Source of the DNA: Sphingomonas sp. Leaf34
GTDB lineage: Bacteria > Pseudomonadota > Alphaproteobacteria > Sphingomonadales > Sphingomonadaceae
NCBI RefSeq assembly: GCF_001421805.1
Contig: NZ_LMLC01000005.1
Span: 588,389 to 652,388, forward strand
DNA length: 64,000 nt
Reading direction: 5' to 3'
Of this stretch, positions 31,625 to 40,946 are shown one piece after another. Every line of letters starts with the position of its first letter. The first letter of the stretch is position 1. Below the pieces are notes generated by a model. The model saw only the letters and a list, made by a program, of their open reading frames with translations, had not been told where the DNA came from and made no database searches. A program made the translations under genes and the position numbers.

Positions 31625-34117
31625 TCACCCATGGCGGACCAATGCGGCTAGCCCGGCAAACGCGTTCTGCCGCGACGGATCGATCGCAACCGGCGGTGCC
31701 GGGCGCGCAGGCGGGCGACCGCGCCACACCCAGCGCGGCGTATCGCCCGCCAGCGCCTTGAAGCCGAGCTCGGCCATCAACCGCTCGAGCGACGCGGGAT
31801 CGACCCCGATCGACGTCGCCAGCGCCGGATCGGGCGCGAATGGCGTACGACCCTGCCGCGAATCATGCGCGGCGCGGGCGATCCGCTCGATCAGGTCGAC
31901 CCGCACCGCCTGCAGCCCAAGCGGGCGGAACCCCGCCTCGAGCGTCGCGCCGTCGCTGCCACGCGCGAGAACGGTCGCCCCGTCGCGCGGTGTAGCGATC
32001 ACGCTCCCGCGCGCCGCCGCCAGCACCCGCCGCCAGCGCGCCGATTCGGGCTTCAGCAGCCGCGCGTCGAACAAATCGAGCGCACCGATCGTGATGCCGG
32101 TCTTGCGCAGCCGCTTGCGCGCATCGGGATCGATCGCGTCGAGCGCGAGCCGCATCGGCAACCGCGGCAGGATCCCGCCAGCCTCCTCGATTGCGCTCGC
32201 CACCGCACGCAGCGCAGGCGTCGCGGTCGCGTCGCGGCTCGTCTCGGCGAGCTCGACCAGCACCGCCACCCGCCGCTTGAGCATCGTCCCGAGCCACCGC
32301 GCCAGCCGCGATTCGATCCGCTCGCGCGCCGCCTTGTCCAGGCAGTCGAGCGACCGATCGAGGATCAGCCTGGGCCGCGCAAACGATGGCCCGGCCCCGA
32401 GCTTGGCGACCGCATGCCCCGCCCAGATGATCTGCGCATCATCGTCGAGTGCGATATCGGCATCGGGCGCATCGGCGAGCGACTGCCCGCGCCGCGACCG
32501 CTCGCCCGCCAGCCGCTTTTCCGCCGCCGCGAGCAGCAGCCTTTTGTCGCTCGCGCGCGCATCCGCCGCCACGGTGAAGCGGAACCCGTCGAGCCGCCCG
32601 ATCGGATGATCCTCGACCATCACCTCGCCCTCGGGCCCGATCACCACGGGCAGCGCGCCCGCATCCGCGCCGATCTGCCGCATCAGCGCGGTCGTGCGCT
32701 TGTCGACGAAGCGCTGAGTCAGGCTGGCGTGCAGCGCATCCGACAGCCGCTCCTCGAGCGCCGCGGTCCGCGCGGCCCACAAGGTCGGTTCGGCGAGCCA
32801 GTCCGCACGCTGCGCGATATACGCCCAGATCCGCGTCGCCGCGATCCGCCCCGCGATCACCGGCACGTCGCCGGCGACCGTATCGAGCCGCGCGATCTCG
32901 TCGGCAAACCACTGGTGCGGGATATGCCCCCGCCCCTCGCTCAGATGCCCGAACAGCCGCGAGACGAAGCGCGCATGCGGATCAAGGCCCACCTTACGGA
33001 AATCGGGCACGCCGCACGCCGCCCACAACCGCGCGACCATCGCCGGATGCCGCGCGCGCTCGCGGACCCAGCCCTCTTCGGCCAACCGCTTGAGCACACC
33101 GAGATCGAGCGACTGCGGCGCGGCGCGCAACACCCCCGCGGGCGGGCGCGCCTCAAGGCTCGCGACCAGCGCATCGATGCTCGCGAAATCGGGTGCGCCC
33201 TGCCGCCAGTACAGATTTTCGAGCCGCGGAAACCGGTGCTCCTCGATCGCGAGCACCTCTTCGGGCAGGAACGCGCCCGGCCCGTCGTCGGACAGCGCAC
33301 CAAACGTACCGTCGCGCTGGTGCCGCCCCGCGCGACCCGCGATCTGCGCCATCTCCGCCACCGTCAGGCGCCGCTGGCGCTTGCCGTCGAACTTGTTGAG
33401 GCTGGCGAACGCGACATGCGCGACGTCCATGTTGAGCCCCATGCCGATCGCGTCGGTCGCGACAAGATAATCGACCTCGCCCGCCTGGAACATCGCGACC
33501 TGCGCGTTGCGCGTCCGCGGCGACAGCGCGCCCATGACAACCGCGGCACCGCCGCGCAGTCGCCGCAGCATCTCGGCGACCGCATAGACTTCCTCCGCCG
33601 AGAACGCGACGATCGCCGATCGCTTGGGCAGCCGGCTGATCTTCTTGGCGCCCGCATAGGTCAGTGTCGAAAAGCGCGGCCGGTTGACGATCTCCGCCTT
33701 GGGCACCAGCGCCTTGATCATCGGCCGCAGCGCCTCCGACCCCAGGATCATCGTCTCCTCGCGCCCGCGCGCGCGCAGCAACCGATCGGTGAAGACGTGA
33801 CCGCGCTCGGGATCCGCGCCGAGCTGCGCTTCGTCGAGACCGACAAAGGCGACGTCGCGGTCGGGCATCGACTCCGCGGTACACAGGAACCAGCGCGCAT
33901 CGGGCGGGACGATTTTCTCCTCGCCGGTGACGAGCGCGACCCGGTTCGCACCCTTGATCGCGACGACGCGGTCATACACTTCTCGCGCCAGCAGACGCAG
34001 CGGGAAACCGATCATCCCGCTGGAATGCGCGCACATCCGCTCGATCGCGAGGTGCGTCTTGCCCGTGTTGGTCGGCCCCAGGACCGCGGTGATACCACCG
34101 GACGCGTCGTCGCTCAT
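31625..34117 (-). CDS. Suv3-like DEXH RNA helicase
   Basis: The 830-residue protein has Walker A GPTNTGKTHLA at residues 14-24, the DEXH-box variant VGLDEAQLGADPERGHVF, SALSPRTRNAQ-like and QIAGRAGRHQRDGTF motifs, with a helical C-terminal half typical of mitochondrial Suv3, which unwinds RNA for degradation. The alphaproteobacterial members sit, as here, ahead of hslR and fdxA. The ATG at 34117 is chosen; ATG 34129 would add four residues. The frame is open 120 codons further upstream only because of a gene on the other strand. Confidence 0.92.
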   Translation of the reverse strand: MSDDASGGITAVLGPTNTGKTHLAIERMCAHSSGMIGFPLRLLAREVYDRVVAIKGANRVALVTGEEKIVPPDARWFLCTAESMPDRDVAFVGLDEAQLGADPERGHVFTDRLLRARGREETMILGSEALRPMIKALVPKAEIVNRPRFSTLTYAGAKKISRLPKRSAIVAFSAEEVYAVAEMLRRLRGGAAVVMGALSPRTRNAQVAMFQAGEVDYLVATDAIGMGLNMDVAHVAFASLNKFDGKRQRRLTVAEMAQIAGRAGRHQRDGTFGALSDDGPGAFLPEEVLAIEEHRFPRLENLYWRQGAPDFASIDALVASLEARPPAGVLRAAPQSLDLGVLKRLAEEGWVRERARHPAMVARLWAACGVPDFRKVGLDPHARFVSRLFGHLSEGRGHIPHQWFADEIARLDTVAGDVPVIAGRIAATRIWAYIAQRADWLAEPTLWAARTAALEERLSDALHASLTQRFVDKRTTALMRQIGADAGALPVVIGPEGEVMVEDHPIGRLDGFRFTVAADARASDKRLLLAAAEKRLAGERSRRGQSLADAPDADIALDDDAQIIWAGHAVAKLGAGPSFARPRLILDRSLDCLDKAARERIESRLARWLGTMLKRRVAVLVELAETSRDATATPALRAVASAIEEAGGILPRLPMRLALDAIDPDARKRLRKTGITIGALDLFDARLLKPESARWRRVLAAARGSVIATPRDGATVLARGSDGATLEAGFRPLGLQAVRVDLIERIARAAHDSRQGRTPFAPDPALATSIGVDPASLERLMAELGFKALAGDTPRWVWRGRPPARPAPPVAIDPSRQNAFAGLAALVRHG

Positions 34118-34272
34118 GACGGACAACATCGGGGGTAAACCGCGCCGGTGCAATGACCTGTACGCAATTGCGTGATCGGCGGTCGCCCGATTGGCCCTAC
34201 TCGGCGCGCGCGACACGCCGCGGACTTCGCCACATGCGTTGACCACCGCGCGCGGCGCGCTACGTCGGGGGC

Positions 34273-34617
34273 ATGGCAAAACCCGACCGCCTCGCCCGTC
34301 TCGACGCCCAGCGCGAAGACCTCGAAACCGACTATCGCGACACGCTCGTCGCCGCGCTGGAAAAGACCGCCGCCGGTTCGCTCGGGCTGTTCGACCGCAG
34401 CACGGACCGCCGCGTCCGCGCCGCAATCGCCCCGACGATCGACTCGCTCGCAGAGATGGGCGCCGACATCGCCGCAATGCGCGAGCGGCTGATGATGGAG
34501 CCGTTCGCGCTCCACCGCGACTTCTTCGCCGCGCGCGGCCCGGTCAAGGCCAGCGCGGTCGGCGAACAGAAGGAAGCGCGTTTGTGGCTAGACCGGCTCA
34601 ACGCGCCGTCATCCTGA
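34273..34617 (+). CDS. Hypothetical protein, 114 residues
   Basis: A charged helical protein (LARLDAQREDLETDYRDTLV, then IAPTIDSLAEMGADIAAMRE) with no signal peptide or cysteine. No family is recognised. The start ATG at 34273 follows GGGGGC. The stop codon lies inside a damaged family B repeat, so the last residues may have been altered by that insertion. It is divergent from the helicase and converges on pyrC. Confidence 0.55.
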   Translation: MAKPDRLARLDAQREDLETDYRDTLVAALEKTAAGSLGLFDRSTDRRVRAAIAPTIDSLAEMGADIAAMRERLMMEPFALHRDFFAARGPVKASAVGEQKEARLWLDRLNAPSS

Positions 34618-34676
34618 CGAAAGCGGTAGCGGCGGGGTTCCTGGGGTAACCGCAACGCCATCCACGCCGTCATCCT
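34609..34676. repeat. Damaged family B repeat
   Basis: GCCGTCATCCTGACGAAAG at 34606-34624 matches the left arm of family B, but the right arm is lost and a second GCCGTCATCCTG follows at 34667. It lies between the hypothetical gene and pyrC. Confidence 0.6.
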
Positions 34677-34707
34677 GCCGGTATGGGGTCAGGGTGGCAG
34701 GCCCAGC

Positions 34708-35745
34708 TTACCCCTCGAAGCGCCACCCGGCATTCGTGCCGGCCAGGAACGGCACCACCGCGGTCTCGCCCGTCCCGATCGACGTCGGCACCTCGACATC
34801 GTCGCGCACCAGCGTCACCGTGCCCTCATTGAGCGGCAACCCGTAGAAACGCGCGCCATGCTCGGACGCGAACCCCTCGAACCTGTCGAGCGCGCCCTCC
34901 TCGTCGAACACGCGCACATACGCCTCCAGCGCGAACGGCGCGTTGAAAATGCCTGCGCACCCGCATCCGGATTCCTTCGCCCCGACGACATGCGGCGCGC
35001 TGTCCGTCCCCAGGAAGAACCGCGGCGACCCCGACACCGCCGCTTGCCGCACCGCGAGCCGATGCCTCTCGCGCTTGAGCACCGGCAGGCAATAAGCGTG
35101 CGGCCGCAGCCCCCCGTCGAACAGCGCGTTGCGGTTGATCAGCAGATGCTGCGGCGTGATCGTCGCCGCGATCGGGTGATCCGCCTCGGCGACGAACGCC
35201 GCCGCCTCCGCGGTCGTGATATGCTCCAGCACGATCTTCAGCCCCGGATAGTCGCGCACCAGCGGCGTCAGCACGCGCTCGACGAACACCGCCTCGCGGT
35301 CGAAGATGTCGATCGACTTGTCGGTCACCTCGCCGTGGATCAGCAGCGGCATGCCGATCCGCTGCATCGTCTCCAGCACGCCGGTCAGCGCGCGGATGTC
35401 GGTGACGCCGTGCGCCGAATTGGTCGTCGCATGCGCGGGGTACAGCTTGCACGCGGTAAACACGCCCTCGGCATGGCCGCGCTCGAGCTCGGCCGGGTCG
35501 GTGCCGTCGGTCAGATAGCACGTCATCAGCGGCGTGAAGCTCGCCCCCTCGCCAAGCGCCGCCATGATCCGCTGCCGATACGCCTTGGCAGCCGCGATCG
35601 AAGTCACCGGCGGCGTCAGGTTCGGCATGATGATCGCACGTGCGAATTGCCGCGCGCTATGCTGCGCCACTGCCTCCAGCATCGCGCCATCGCGCAGGTG
35701 GACATGCCAGTCGTCGGGGCGGCGGATCGTGAGGCGGTCGGTCAT
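34708..35745 (-). CDS. pyrC: Dihydroorotase
   Basis: This zinc amidohydrolase closes carbamoyl-aspartate to dihydroorotate in pyrimidine synthesis. The 345-residue protein is of the class II type: the entry motif DDWHVHLRDG (H14, H16), the lysine that becomes carboxylated at K100 (FTACKLYPAHATTNSAHG) and LLIHGEVTDK. It ends about 90 bases from the converging hypothetical gene. Its upstream region is shared with divergent ygfZ. Confidence 0.97.
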   Translation of the reverse strand: MTDRLTIRRPDDWHVHLRDGAMLEAVAQHSARQFARAIIMPNLTPPVTSIAAAKAYRQRIMAALGEGASFTPLMTCYLTDGTDPAELERGHAEGVFTACKLYPAHATTNSAHGVTDIRALTGVLETMQRIGMPLLIHGEVTDKSIDIFDREAVFVERVLTPLVRDYPGLKIVLEHITTAEAAAFVAEADHPIAATITPQHLLINRNALFDGGLRPHAYCLPVLKRERHRLAVRQAAVSGSPRFFLGTDSAPHVVGAKESGCGCAGIFNAPFALEAYVRVFDEEGALDRFEGFASEHGARFYGLPLNEGTVTLVRDDVEVPTSIGTGETAVVPFLAGTNAGWRFEG

Positions 35746-35826
35746 GGCGCCTTCCTATCGGCGGGGTCGCGGAGATGCCAGCCATCTGCGGCTTGGAAAT
35801 CACACGACGCGCACTAGGTGGTAGCG

Positions 35827-36576
35827 ATGGACCAGCCCGCCAGCGCAACCCTCCCCGCGACCATGCTCGCCGACCGCAGCGTGATCCGCGTCGCGGGCGA
35901 AGACGTGCGGGGCTTCCTGCAGGGGCTCGTCACCGCAGACACCGCGTCGCTCACCCCCGCCACCCCCGCCTGGGCCGCTTTGCTATCGCCGCAGGGCAAA
36001 GTGCTGTTTGATTTCATCCTGTGGGCGGATGGCGACGACGTGCTGATCGACGTCGAGGCCACGCAGGCTGACGCGCTGACGAAGCGCCTCATGCTCTACC
36101 GCCTGCGCCGCAAGATCACGTTCCAGCCCGACGACGCAAAGGTCCACTGGTCCCCGACCGGCGACGCAGGCGTACCTGATCCGCGTCTTGCCGCGCTCGG
36201 GCGCCGCTGGCTCGCCCCCGCAAGCGACCCGGCGACCGGGTGGCGCGCGCATCGCCTGTCGCTCGGCGTGACCGAAGGCATCGCCGAACTCGGCAATGGC
36301 GAGACGCTCTGGCTCGAATGCAACGCGCGCGAACTCAACGGCGTCAGCTTCACCAAGGGGTGTTATGTCGGCCAGGAAAACACCGCGCGGATGCACCACC
36401 GCGCGAAGGTCAATCGCCGCCTCGTCGTCGCGCCCTTCACCGAACCGAGCACGCGGACGCGGGCCACCTACCCCGACCTCAACCTGATGGTCGAACACCG
36501 CCGTGTCGAGGCGCTCGGCGATGCGTTGACGCCACCCTGGCTCGCCACGGCGCTGGCCGAGACCCTGTCTCACTGA
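35827..36576 (+). CDS. ygfZ: Folate-binding protein YgfZ
   Basis: A 249-residue GcvT-like protein with the signature KGCYVGQE (C179). YgfZ helps assemble or repair iron-sulphur clusters with folate as cofactor, for example in MiaB. The N-terminal VIRVAGEDVRGFLQGLVTAD and FDFILWADGDDVLID are family features. The ATG at 35827 has AGGTGG upstream; a GTG at 35818 adds three residues. It stands alone, divergent from pyrC. Confidence 0.94.
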   Translation: MDQPASATLPATMLADRSVIRVAGEDVRGFLQGLVTADTASLTPATPAWAALLSPQGKVLFDFILWADGDDVLIDVEATQADALTKRLMLYRLRRKITFQPDDAKVHWSPTGDAGVPDPRLAALGRRWLAPASDPATGWRAHRLSLGVTEGIAELGNGETLWLECNARELNGVSFTKGCYVGQENTARMHHRAKVNRRLVVAPFTEPSTRTRATYPDLNLMVEHRRVEALGDALTPPWLATALAETLSH

Positions 36577-36590
36577 CACAGCCTTCGCGA

Positions 36591-36640
36591 TTCCCCCCGC
36601 TAGGCGGAGGTTGCAATAAAGGTGACGGAGGGGAGAATAC
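36591..36640. repeat. CCTCCCCC-type repeat, partial
   Basis: CCCCCGCTAGGCGGAGGTTG and GGTGACGGAGGGGAG resemble the family E arms, without a perfect partner. It lies in the 150 bases between the convergent ygfZ and AroE-like genes. Confidence 0.5.
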
Positions 36641-36725
36641 CAATCAGGCGGGGTCGCCTGCCGTTCCCTCCCTCGCGCTACACGATCCAGCTAGGTTTGC
36701 TGGAAAGGATTTGTCGGTCCGCCAA

Positions 36726-37538
36726 TCAGGAGTTGGCGCGTGCCCAGGCCGCTGCATCCGCCACCTGCGCCGCATCCGGAGTTACCCCGGTGTAAAGCAC
36801 GAACTGCTGCACCGCCTGCAACGTCGCGACGTCCGCGCCGGTGATGCACTGCTTCCCCGCCGCGGCGGCGGCGCGCAGGAACGGCGTGTCGATCGGATAT
36901 TGCACGACATCGAACGCCACCTCGCAGCCTGCGATCATCGCCGCCGGAAATGCGAGCGCCGCGGCATCCGCCCCGGTCATCCCGAGCGGCGTGACGTTGA
37001 TCAGCAGCGCCGCCGCCCGCTCGACGGTCGGTGCCCAGCGATAGCCGTATAGATCGGCCAGCGCACGCCCGGCCCGTTCGTTCCGCGCGACGATCGTCCC
37101 GTCGCGAAACCCGTTGTCGCTCAGCGCCGCTGCCACCGCCTTCGCCATCCCGCCCGAGCCCTGCACGACGAACGGCATCACCCGATCCAGCGTCGCGACC
37201 AGATCGACGACCGCGCCGTAATCGGTATTATGTCCCGTCAGCACGCCATCGTCGTTGACGATCGTGTTGACGCTGTCGATCGCGCTCGCGGTCTTTGCCA
37301 GCCCATCGAGCAGCGGGATCACCGCCTCCTTGAACGGCATCGAGATCGCGCACCCGCGAATCCCCAGCGCGCGGATCCCGGCGATCGCGGCGGCCAGATC
37401 GATCGTCGAGAACGACTTGTAGACGAAATCAAGCCCGGTCAGGTCATACAGCCGGTTATGAAACCGCGTCCCGAAGTTCCCCGGTCGCGCCGATAGCGAC
37501 ATGCACAGCCGCGTGTCCCGGCCAATCAGCGGCTTCAT
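36726..37538 (-). CDS. Shikimate dehydrogenase-like protein (AroE family)
   Basis: The 270-residue protein has the shikimate-dehydrogenase frame: CMSLSARPGNFGTRFHN, GLDFVYKSF, SMPFKEAVIP with its lysine, DSVNTIVNDDG and the nucleotide loop VVQGSGGMAKAV. The GSGGMA loop in place of GAGGA points to a branch with NAD rather than NADP preference, so the substrate may be shikimate or a related cyclic acid. ATG 37538 has GGAG six bases ahead; ATGs at 37544, 37550 and 37565 are alternatives. Confidence 0.8.
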   Translation of the reverse strand: MKPLIGRDTRLCMSLSARPGNFGTRFHNRLYDLTGLDFVYKSFSTIDLAAAIAGIRALGIRGCAISMPFKEAVIPLLDGLAKTASAIDSVNTIVNDDGVLTGHNTDYGAVVDLVATLDRVMPFVVQGSGGMAKAVAAALSDNGFRDGTIVARNERAGRALADLYGYRWAPTVERAAALLINVTPLGMTGADAAALAFPAAMIAGCEVAFDVVQYPIDTPFLRAAAAAGKQCITGADVATLQAVQQFVLYTGVTPDAAQVADAAAWARANS

Positions 37539-37777
37539 CTGCATCTCCATATAGCCCCGCCCCATTACCGCTACGCGCCGCCGGGGTGAAGCATCGTTAG
37601 ATGTGGTCAACCCGCCGCCGCGACGCCGCACCGACGGTGCCCCTAGGCAGGCGCTCCGTCTCCCCCGCCGCGCAGCAAGAAGAATCACGGGACAACGCGA
37701 TCACCGCCACGCCGCTCTTTGCGCGGATGGGCATGTTCGCGTGACCAGATCGGCGCTGCACCAAACGTCGCCGACGC
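37539..37777. other. Gene-free stretch upstream of the AroE-like gene
   Basis: Together with the repeats and terminator to 37983 this makes a gap of about 440 bases. Nothing coding is convincing. The promoter of the AroE-like gene should lie here, but no clear box was found. Confidence 0.5.
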
Positions 37778-37841
37778 GAACGGTCCGAACCCTGCCGGAA
37801 CCTTGGCCGAAACTTGCCCGAAGCTGGCCCAAAGCTTGCGG
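37778..37841. repeat. Diverged 11-base tandem repeat
   Basis: Five 11-base units after a short one: GAACCCTGCCG, GAACCTTGGCC, GAAACTTGCCC, GAAGCTGGCCC, AAAGCTTGCGG. The period is strict while the bases drift. It lies between the AroE-like gene and ompA, outside any gene. Confidence 0.65.
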
Positions 37842-37870
37842 TCGTTCGCGCGGCGCCGCGGCGGGCGTCG

Positions 37871-37915
37871 CGCGAAAGAAAAGGGCGCAAAAGAAAAGGC
37901 CGCAAAAGAAAAGGG
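37871..37915. repeat. 15-base tandem repeat, three copies
   Basis: The unit CGCAAAAGAAAAGG(C/G) occurs three times, first copy slightly changed. On the minus strand each copy reads as a T-rich tract directly after the ompA terminator stem. Confidence 0.8.
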
Positions 37916-37938
37916 AGGCCGGCTTGCGCCGACCTCCC
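37901..37938 (-). terminator. Terminator of ompA
   Basis: Stem GGGAGG(C/T)CGGC with a short TTGC loop, followed on the minus strand by TTTTCTTTTG. It lies 45 bases after the ompA stop. The T-tract is part of the three-copy 15-base repeat. Confidence 0.8.
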
Positions 37939-37983
37939 CAATCTTCATTCCGTAGCCGATCCGAAGATCGACCAGCGAAAGTC

Positions 37984-39105
37984 TTACTGGCCCGAACCCG
38001 GACCGTAGGTGACTTCCACGCGACGGTTCTGCACTTCGCGAACGCCATCGGCGGTCTCGACGCGCGGACGGCTCTCGCCGAAGGCTTCCGTCGAGATGAC
38101 GCTGTCCGGGATGGCATGCGAAGACAGATATGCCTTCACGCCATCTGCGCGACGCTGCGACAGACCGACGTTGTACGAAGCCGAACCCGACTTGTCCGCG
38201 TGACCTGCGAGCATGACCTGTGCGTTGCCGCACGACTGGTACTGCGTGATCGCGTTGTCGAGAATCGACGCTGCCTCTGGCGTGATGTCCGACTTGTCCC
38301 ATTCGAAGAACACGATGAACGGACCAGGCGAGCAGACCACATCGACCGGCGCCGGGGGCGGCGGGGGAGGCGGCGGCGGCGGCGGCGGCGGGGGCGGCGG
38401 CGGGGGAGGCGCAGCCGGCTCGCCGAAGTTGTACGTCACACCACCGAGGATGCTGTGCGAACGATAGCGACCGTCGAACACGCGGTTCGAAACGTCGACC
38501 AGCTTGACGTTCTCGGCGTTGAAGAAACGATACTTCAGCGTCGCGTCGATGTGATCGGTCAGCGGTGCACGGATACCGGCCAGACCCTGATACGCGAACA
38601 CGGTGTCCGAGTCGTTCAGGAAGTCGCCGTTGTTGTTGAGTGCATACTGCGCCTTGACGCGAGCAACACCGACACCACCGCCGACAAAGCCCTGGATGCC
38701 ATCGTCCGGACCGAAGTCCAGAAGGCCGTTCAGCATGAAGCTGAGCGCCGACGACGAACCACCGGCATAGTCATAGTTGCCAGCAACCGCGTTGCCGCGT
38801 GCGCCGGTGCGGCCGAACACAGGCGTGGTCGTCGACGACGTGTAGCCGTCAACGGTTGCCTTGCGGTAGCCGACTTCGGTCTCGAGGCGGAAACCGCCAA
38901 AGTCGTAGCCCATTACGGCGTCGACATCGTAACCATAGTCATGATCGACCGAACCGGCATTGTTCAATGCGCCGATATCATAGTCGATGTCTTCAACGAT
39001 CATCGCACCGCCTTCGACGCCAACGTACCACGACTTATCGCGGGCGAGGGCGGGAGTGGCGAGTGCGGTGGAGGCGAGTGCCAGAACGACGGCAAGCTTC
39101 CGCAT
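37984..39105 (-). CDS. OmpA family outer-membrane protein
   Basis: The 373-residue protein has a signal peptide (MRKLAVVLALASTALATPAL), an eight-stranded barrel (residues 23-228), a hinge of 19 successive prolines (about 233-251) and an OmpA-like peptidoglycan-binding domain (FFEWDKSDITPEA, LAGHADKSGSASYNVGLSQR, EAFGESRPRV, NRRVEVTYG). It ties the outer membrane to the wall. The ATG has AAGGGGA five bases upstream. The proline run is coded by CCG/CCC/CCT and is likely to vary in length between strains. Confidence 0.95.
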   Translation of the reverse strand: MRKLAVVLALASTALATPALARDKSWYVGVEGGAMIVEDIDYDIGALNNAGSVDHDYGYDVDAVMGYDFGGFRLETEVGYRKATVDGYTSSTTTPVFGRTGARGNAVAGNYDYAGGSSSALSFMLNGLLDFGPDDGIQGFVGGGVGVARVKAQYALNNNGDFLNDSDTVFAYQGLAGIRAPLTDHIDATLKYRFFNAENVKLVDVSNRVFDGRYRSHSILGGVTYNFGEPAAPPPPPPPPPPPPPPPPPPPAPVDVVCSPGPFIVFFEWDKSDITPEAASILDNAITQYQSCGNAQVMLAGHADKSGSASYNVGLSQRRADGVKAYLSSHAIPDSVISTEAFGESRPRVETADGVREVQNRRVEVTYGPGSGQ

Positions 39106-39224
39106 ACTAATCCCCTTTCATGAGTGTCACACGGACATCGCAAACTCCCTATCCTCGGGCTTGTTTCCACGCAAGTTCACAAAAGTTAGAGGTGTTGCTG
39201 GAACGACACAGTTTTTGGGGTGTT

Positions 39225-39728
39225 TCAGGCCTCGATCAACCCGTGACCGCGTAAACAGCCCAATATGGCGTTAATTGTCGCCCGCGCCTGCGCGTCGATG
39301 ACGGTGCCGCCGGTCGCCGCGGGAATCGCCGCGCGGCGCGCGCCGACCACCGCGACTCCGCCGATCGCCACGTGCGAACCGACCAGCACGCCTAGCACCC
39401 AGGCGCCGCCGCCGAACCGCGCATAAAGGCCGTCGGCGACGCTCCACACCGTCATCCCCTCGCGCGGGGCGACGAACCGCCATCCGCCGCTCGTCCAGCC
39501 AGCGATCGTCTGCGGCTGTCCGGCCCAGCCACCGGTCGGCGCGGCGCCGACGATCCACGCGCTTCCCGCGACCGGCGCGCCCGGCGGCACATTGGTTCCC
39601 ACTGCCAGCACGCTCGCCTGCACCGCCAGGTCGAGCAGCGCGAGCGCCTCGTTATGCGTCGTTTCCTTCTGCGCCTGTCCCGGCTGCAACAGCGGCAATG
39701 CCAGCCTTGCGGTGATGTCGTCGCTCAT
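39225..39728 (-). CDS. DUF2793 protein of the GTA remnant
   Basis: A 167-residue protein starting MSDDITARLALPLLQPGQAQ, with AKETTHNEALALLDLAVQA-like and GSAWIVGAAPTGGWAGQPQ blocks that mark DUF2793, a family found downstream of GTA tail genes in sphingomonads and in some prophages. ATG 39728 has GGGGGA seven bases upstream; ATG 39731 is closer. It may be a tail-fibre or receptor-binding accessory, but this is inference. It is the last open gene of the decayed cluster and appears intact. Confidence 0.82.
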   Translation of the reverse strand: MSDDITARLALPLLQPGQAQKETTHNEALALLDLAVQASVLAVGTNVPPGAPVAGSAWIVGAAPTGGWAGQPQTIAGWTSGGWRFVAPREGMTVWSVADGLYARFGGGAWVLGVLVGSHVAIGGVAVVGARRAAIPAATGGTVIDAQARATINAILGCLRGHGLIEA

Positions 39729-39792
39729 CATTCGTTCCCCCGTTCGATTGTTACGCCCGTACGATCGGGCCAGTACGATCACGCCCGTACGA

Positions 39793-40512
39793 TCAGGCCG
39801 GTACGATCAGAGTGGCCGCCAGCGACTCGCCAAAGATCCCACGCTGGCGCACCGCCACGCGAGCGGCGCCGGCCCGCTCGGCCGCGGTCACCGCCACGGA
39901 CGGCACCGCCACCTCGACCTCGCGCGTGGTTGCGCCGACGGTGACGGTCACCCGGTACGCCTCGACCTCCTCTGCCAGCGGCGCATCCACTCCGTCGATC
40001 CAGCGCCACCCCGCCCGGCTCCGCCGCGTCCACCGCACCGTCGCGCTGCCATCCGCTTCGCCAACGAACCGCAGGTGCACCGGCGGGGGCGGCACCACCG
40101 ACGTGCCGCGCATCACGCACCGCGTCTCGACCGGCGTCGCATCCCCCACGCCCGACGCCATCACCCGGATCTCGCGCCCGAGCACCGACAGGGGCAGGTC
40201 GAACGCCCGCGCCGCCGCCGCGTCGATCAGGACGAAACGATCCCCCGGACTCTGCGACCCCGCCGCCGCCTCGCTCCCCCTTCGCCCGCGCAGCAAACCG
40301 CTCAATCGCCACCGGGCGCCGCCCAGCGGGTCCGCCCGCCCGAACTGGACCAGCTCGTCGCCGATCAGCGCCAGGTTCACACCGCGATCGAGCGCCGGCG
40401 CATCGGCATCCTCCAATGTCATCTCCGCCTGCGCCAGGACGACCTCGAACGCCCCACGCAGATCGAGCAGCGTCGCCGGCGCACCCTCGCATCGCAACAG
40501 CGGCCAAAAACC
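39793..40512 (-). pseudogene. C-terminal remnant of the GTA tail hub gene
   Basis: An open frame of about 235 codons reads as the C-terminal end of the large baseplate hub (TIM-barrel) protein of GTAs: NLALIGDELVQFGRADPLG, WRLSGLLRGRRGSEA, FVLIDAAAARAFDLPL and RSRAGWRWIDGVDAPL. The intact hub is far longer and starts with domains absent here. The similarity begins at about 40490, right after the tail-tube stop, with no ribosome site and only TTG/CTG as start candidates. So four to six genes between the tail tube and this point have been lost. Confidence 0.8.
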
Positions 40513-40919
40513 TACCCCACCACGACCGCCCCGGAACTCTCCAGGCTCAGCGTGTAGGATCGCTCCCCGTTGAAATCCCCGGCGTAATCCAGCCGCGACA
40601 CGAGGAACTTCCCCGTCATCGTGTCGCCGCCCTCGAACGCCAGCCGATAATCGTCGAGCACGCCCGTCAGCGCGCTGGCCTTCACGCGCAGCTCGGCCGC
40701 CGAGCCGGTAAACACCCCCGCGCCCGACACGGACACGCTGCGCACCCCGGCGCCCGACAGCAACTGCCGCCACCCGCCCGAGTCCTTGGTGGTCACGACG
40801 ATCGCCTCGCCATTCACCGACATCTGCGTCGTCCGCAGCCCGGCGACCGTGGCATAGACCACCGGCACCGCCCCGTTCCCCACCTTCAGCAGGAACGCAC
40901 TTCCCTTCTCCACCGCCAT
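40512..40919 (-). CDS. GTA major tail (tube) protein
   Basis: A 135-residue protein matching the tail-tube protein of Rhodobacter-type GTAs: MAVEKGSAFLLKVGNGAVPV, VAGLRTTQMSVNGEAIVVTT, KDSGGWRQLLSGAGVRSVSV. It would form hexamer rings around the tail tube. It is complete and has no visible damage. Since nearly all other tail and head genes are gone, it cannot form a particle by itself. Confidence 0.88.
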   Translation of the reverse strand: MAVEKGSAFLLKVGNGAVPVVYATVAGLRTTQMSVNGEAIVVTTKDSGGWRQLLSGAGVRSVSVSGAGVFTGSAAELRVKASALTGVLDDYRLAFEGGDTMTGKFLVSRLDYAGDFNGERSYTLSLESSGAVVVG

Positions 40920-40946
40920 GTCGATTTCTCCCCAAAACCGTGCCGC

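Noticed and set aside
31865..34138. A 757-codon open frame opposite the Suv3-like helicase
   Set aside because: Mirror of the helicase gene; no domain or plausible start.
37603..39123. A 506-codon plus-strand frame across ompA
   Set aside because: It runs through the ompA terminator, tandem repeats and antisense ompA; no start or motif.
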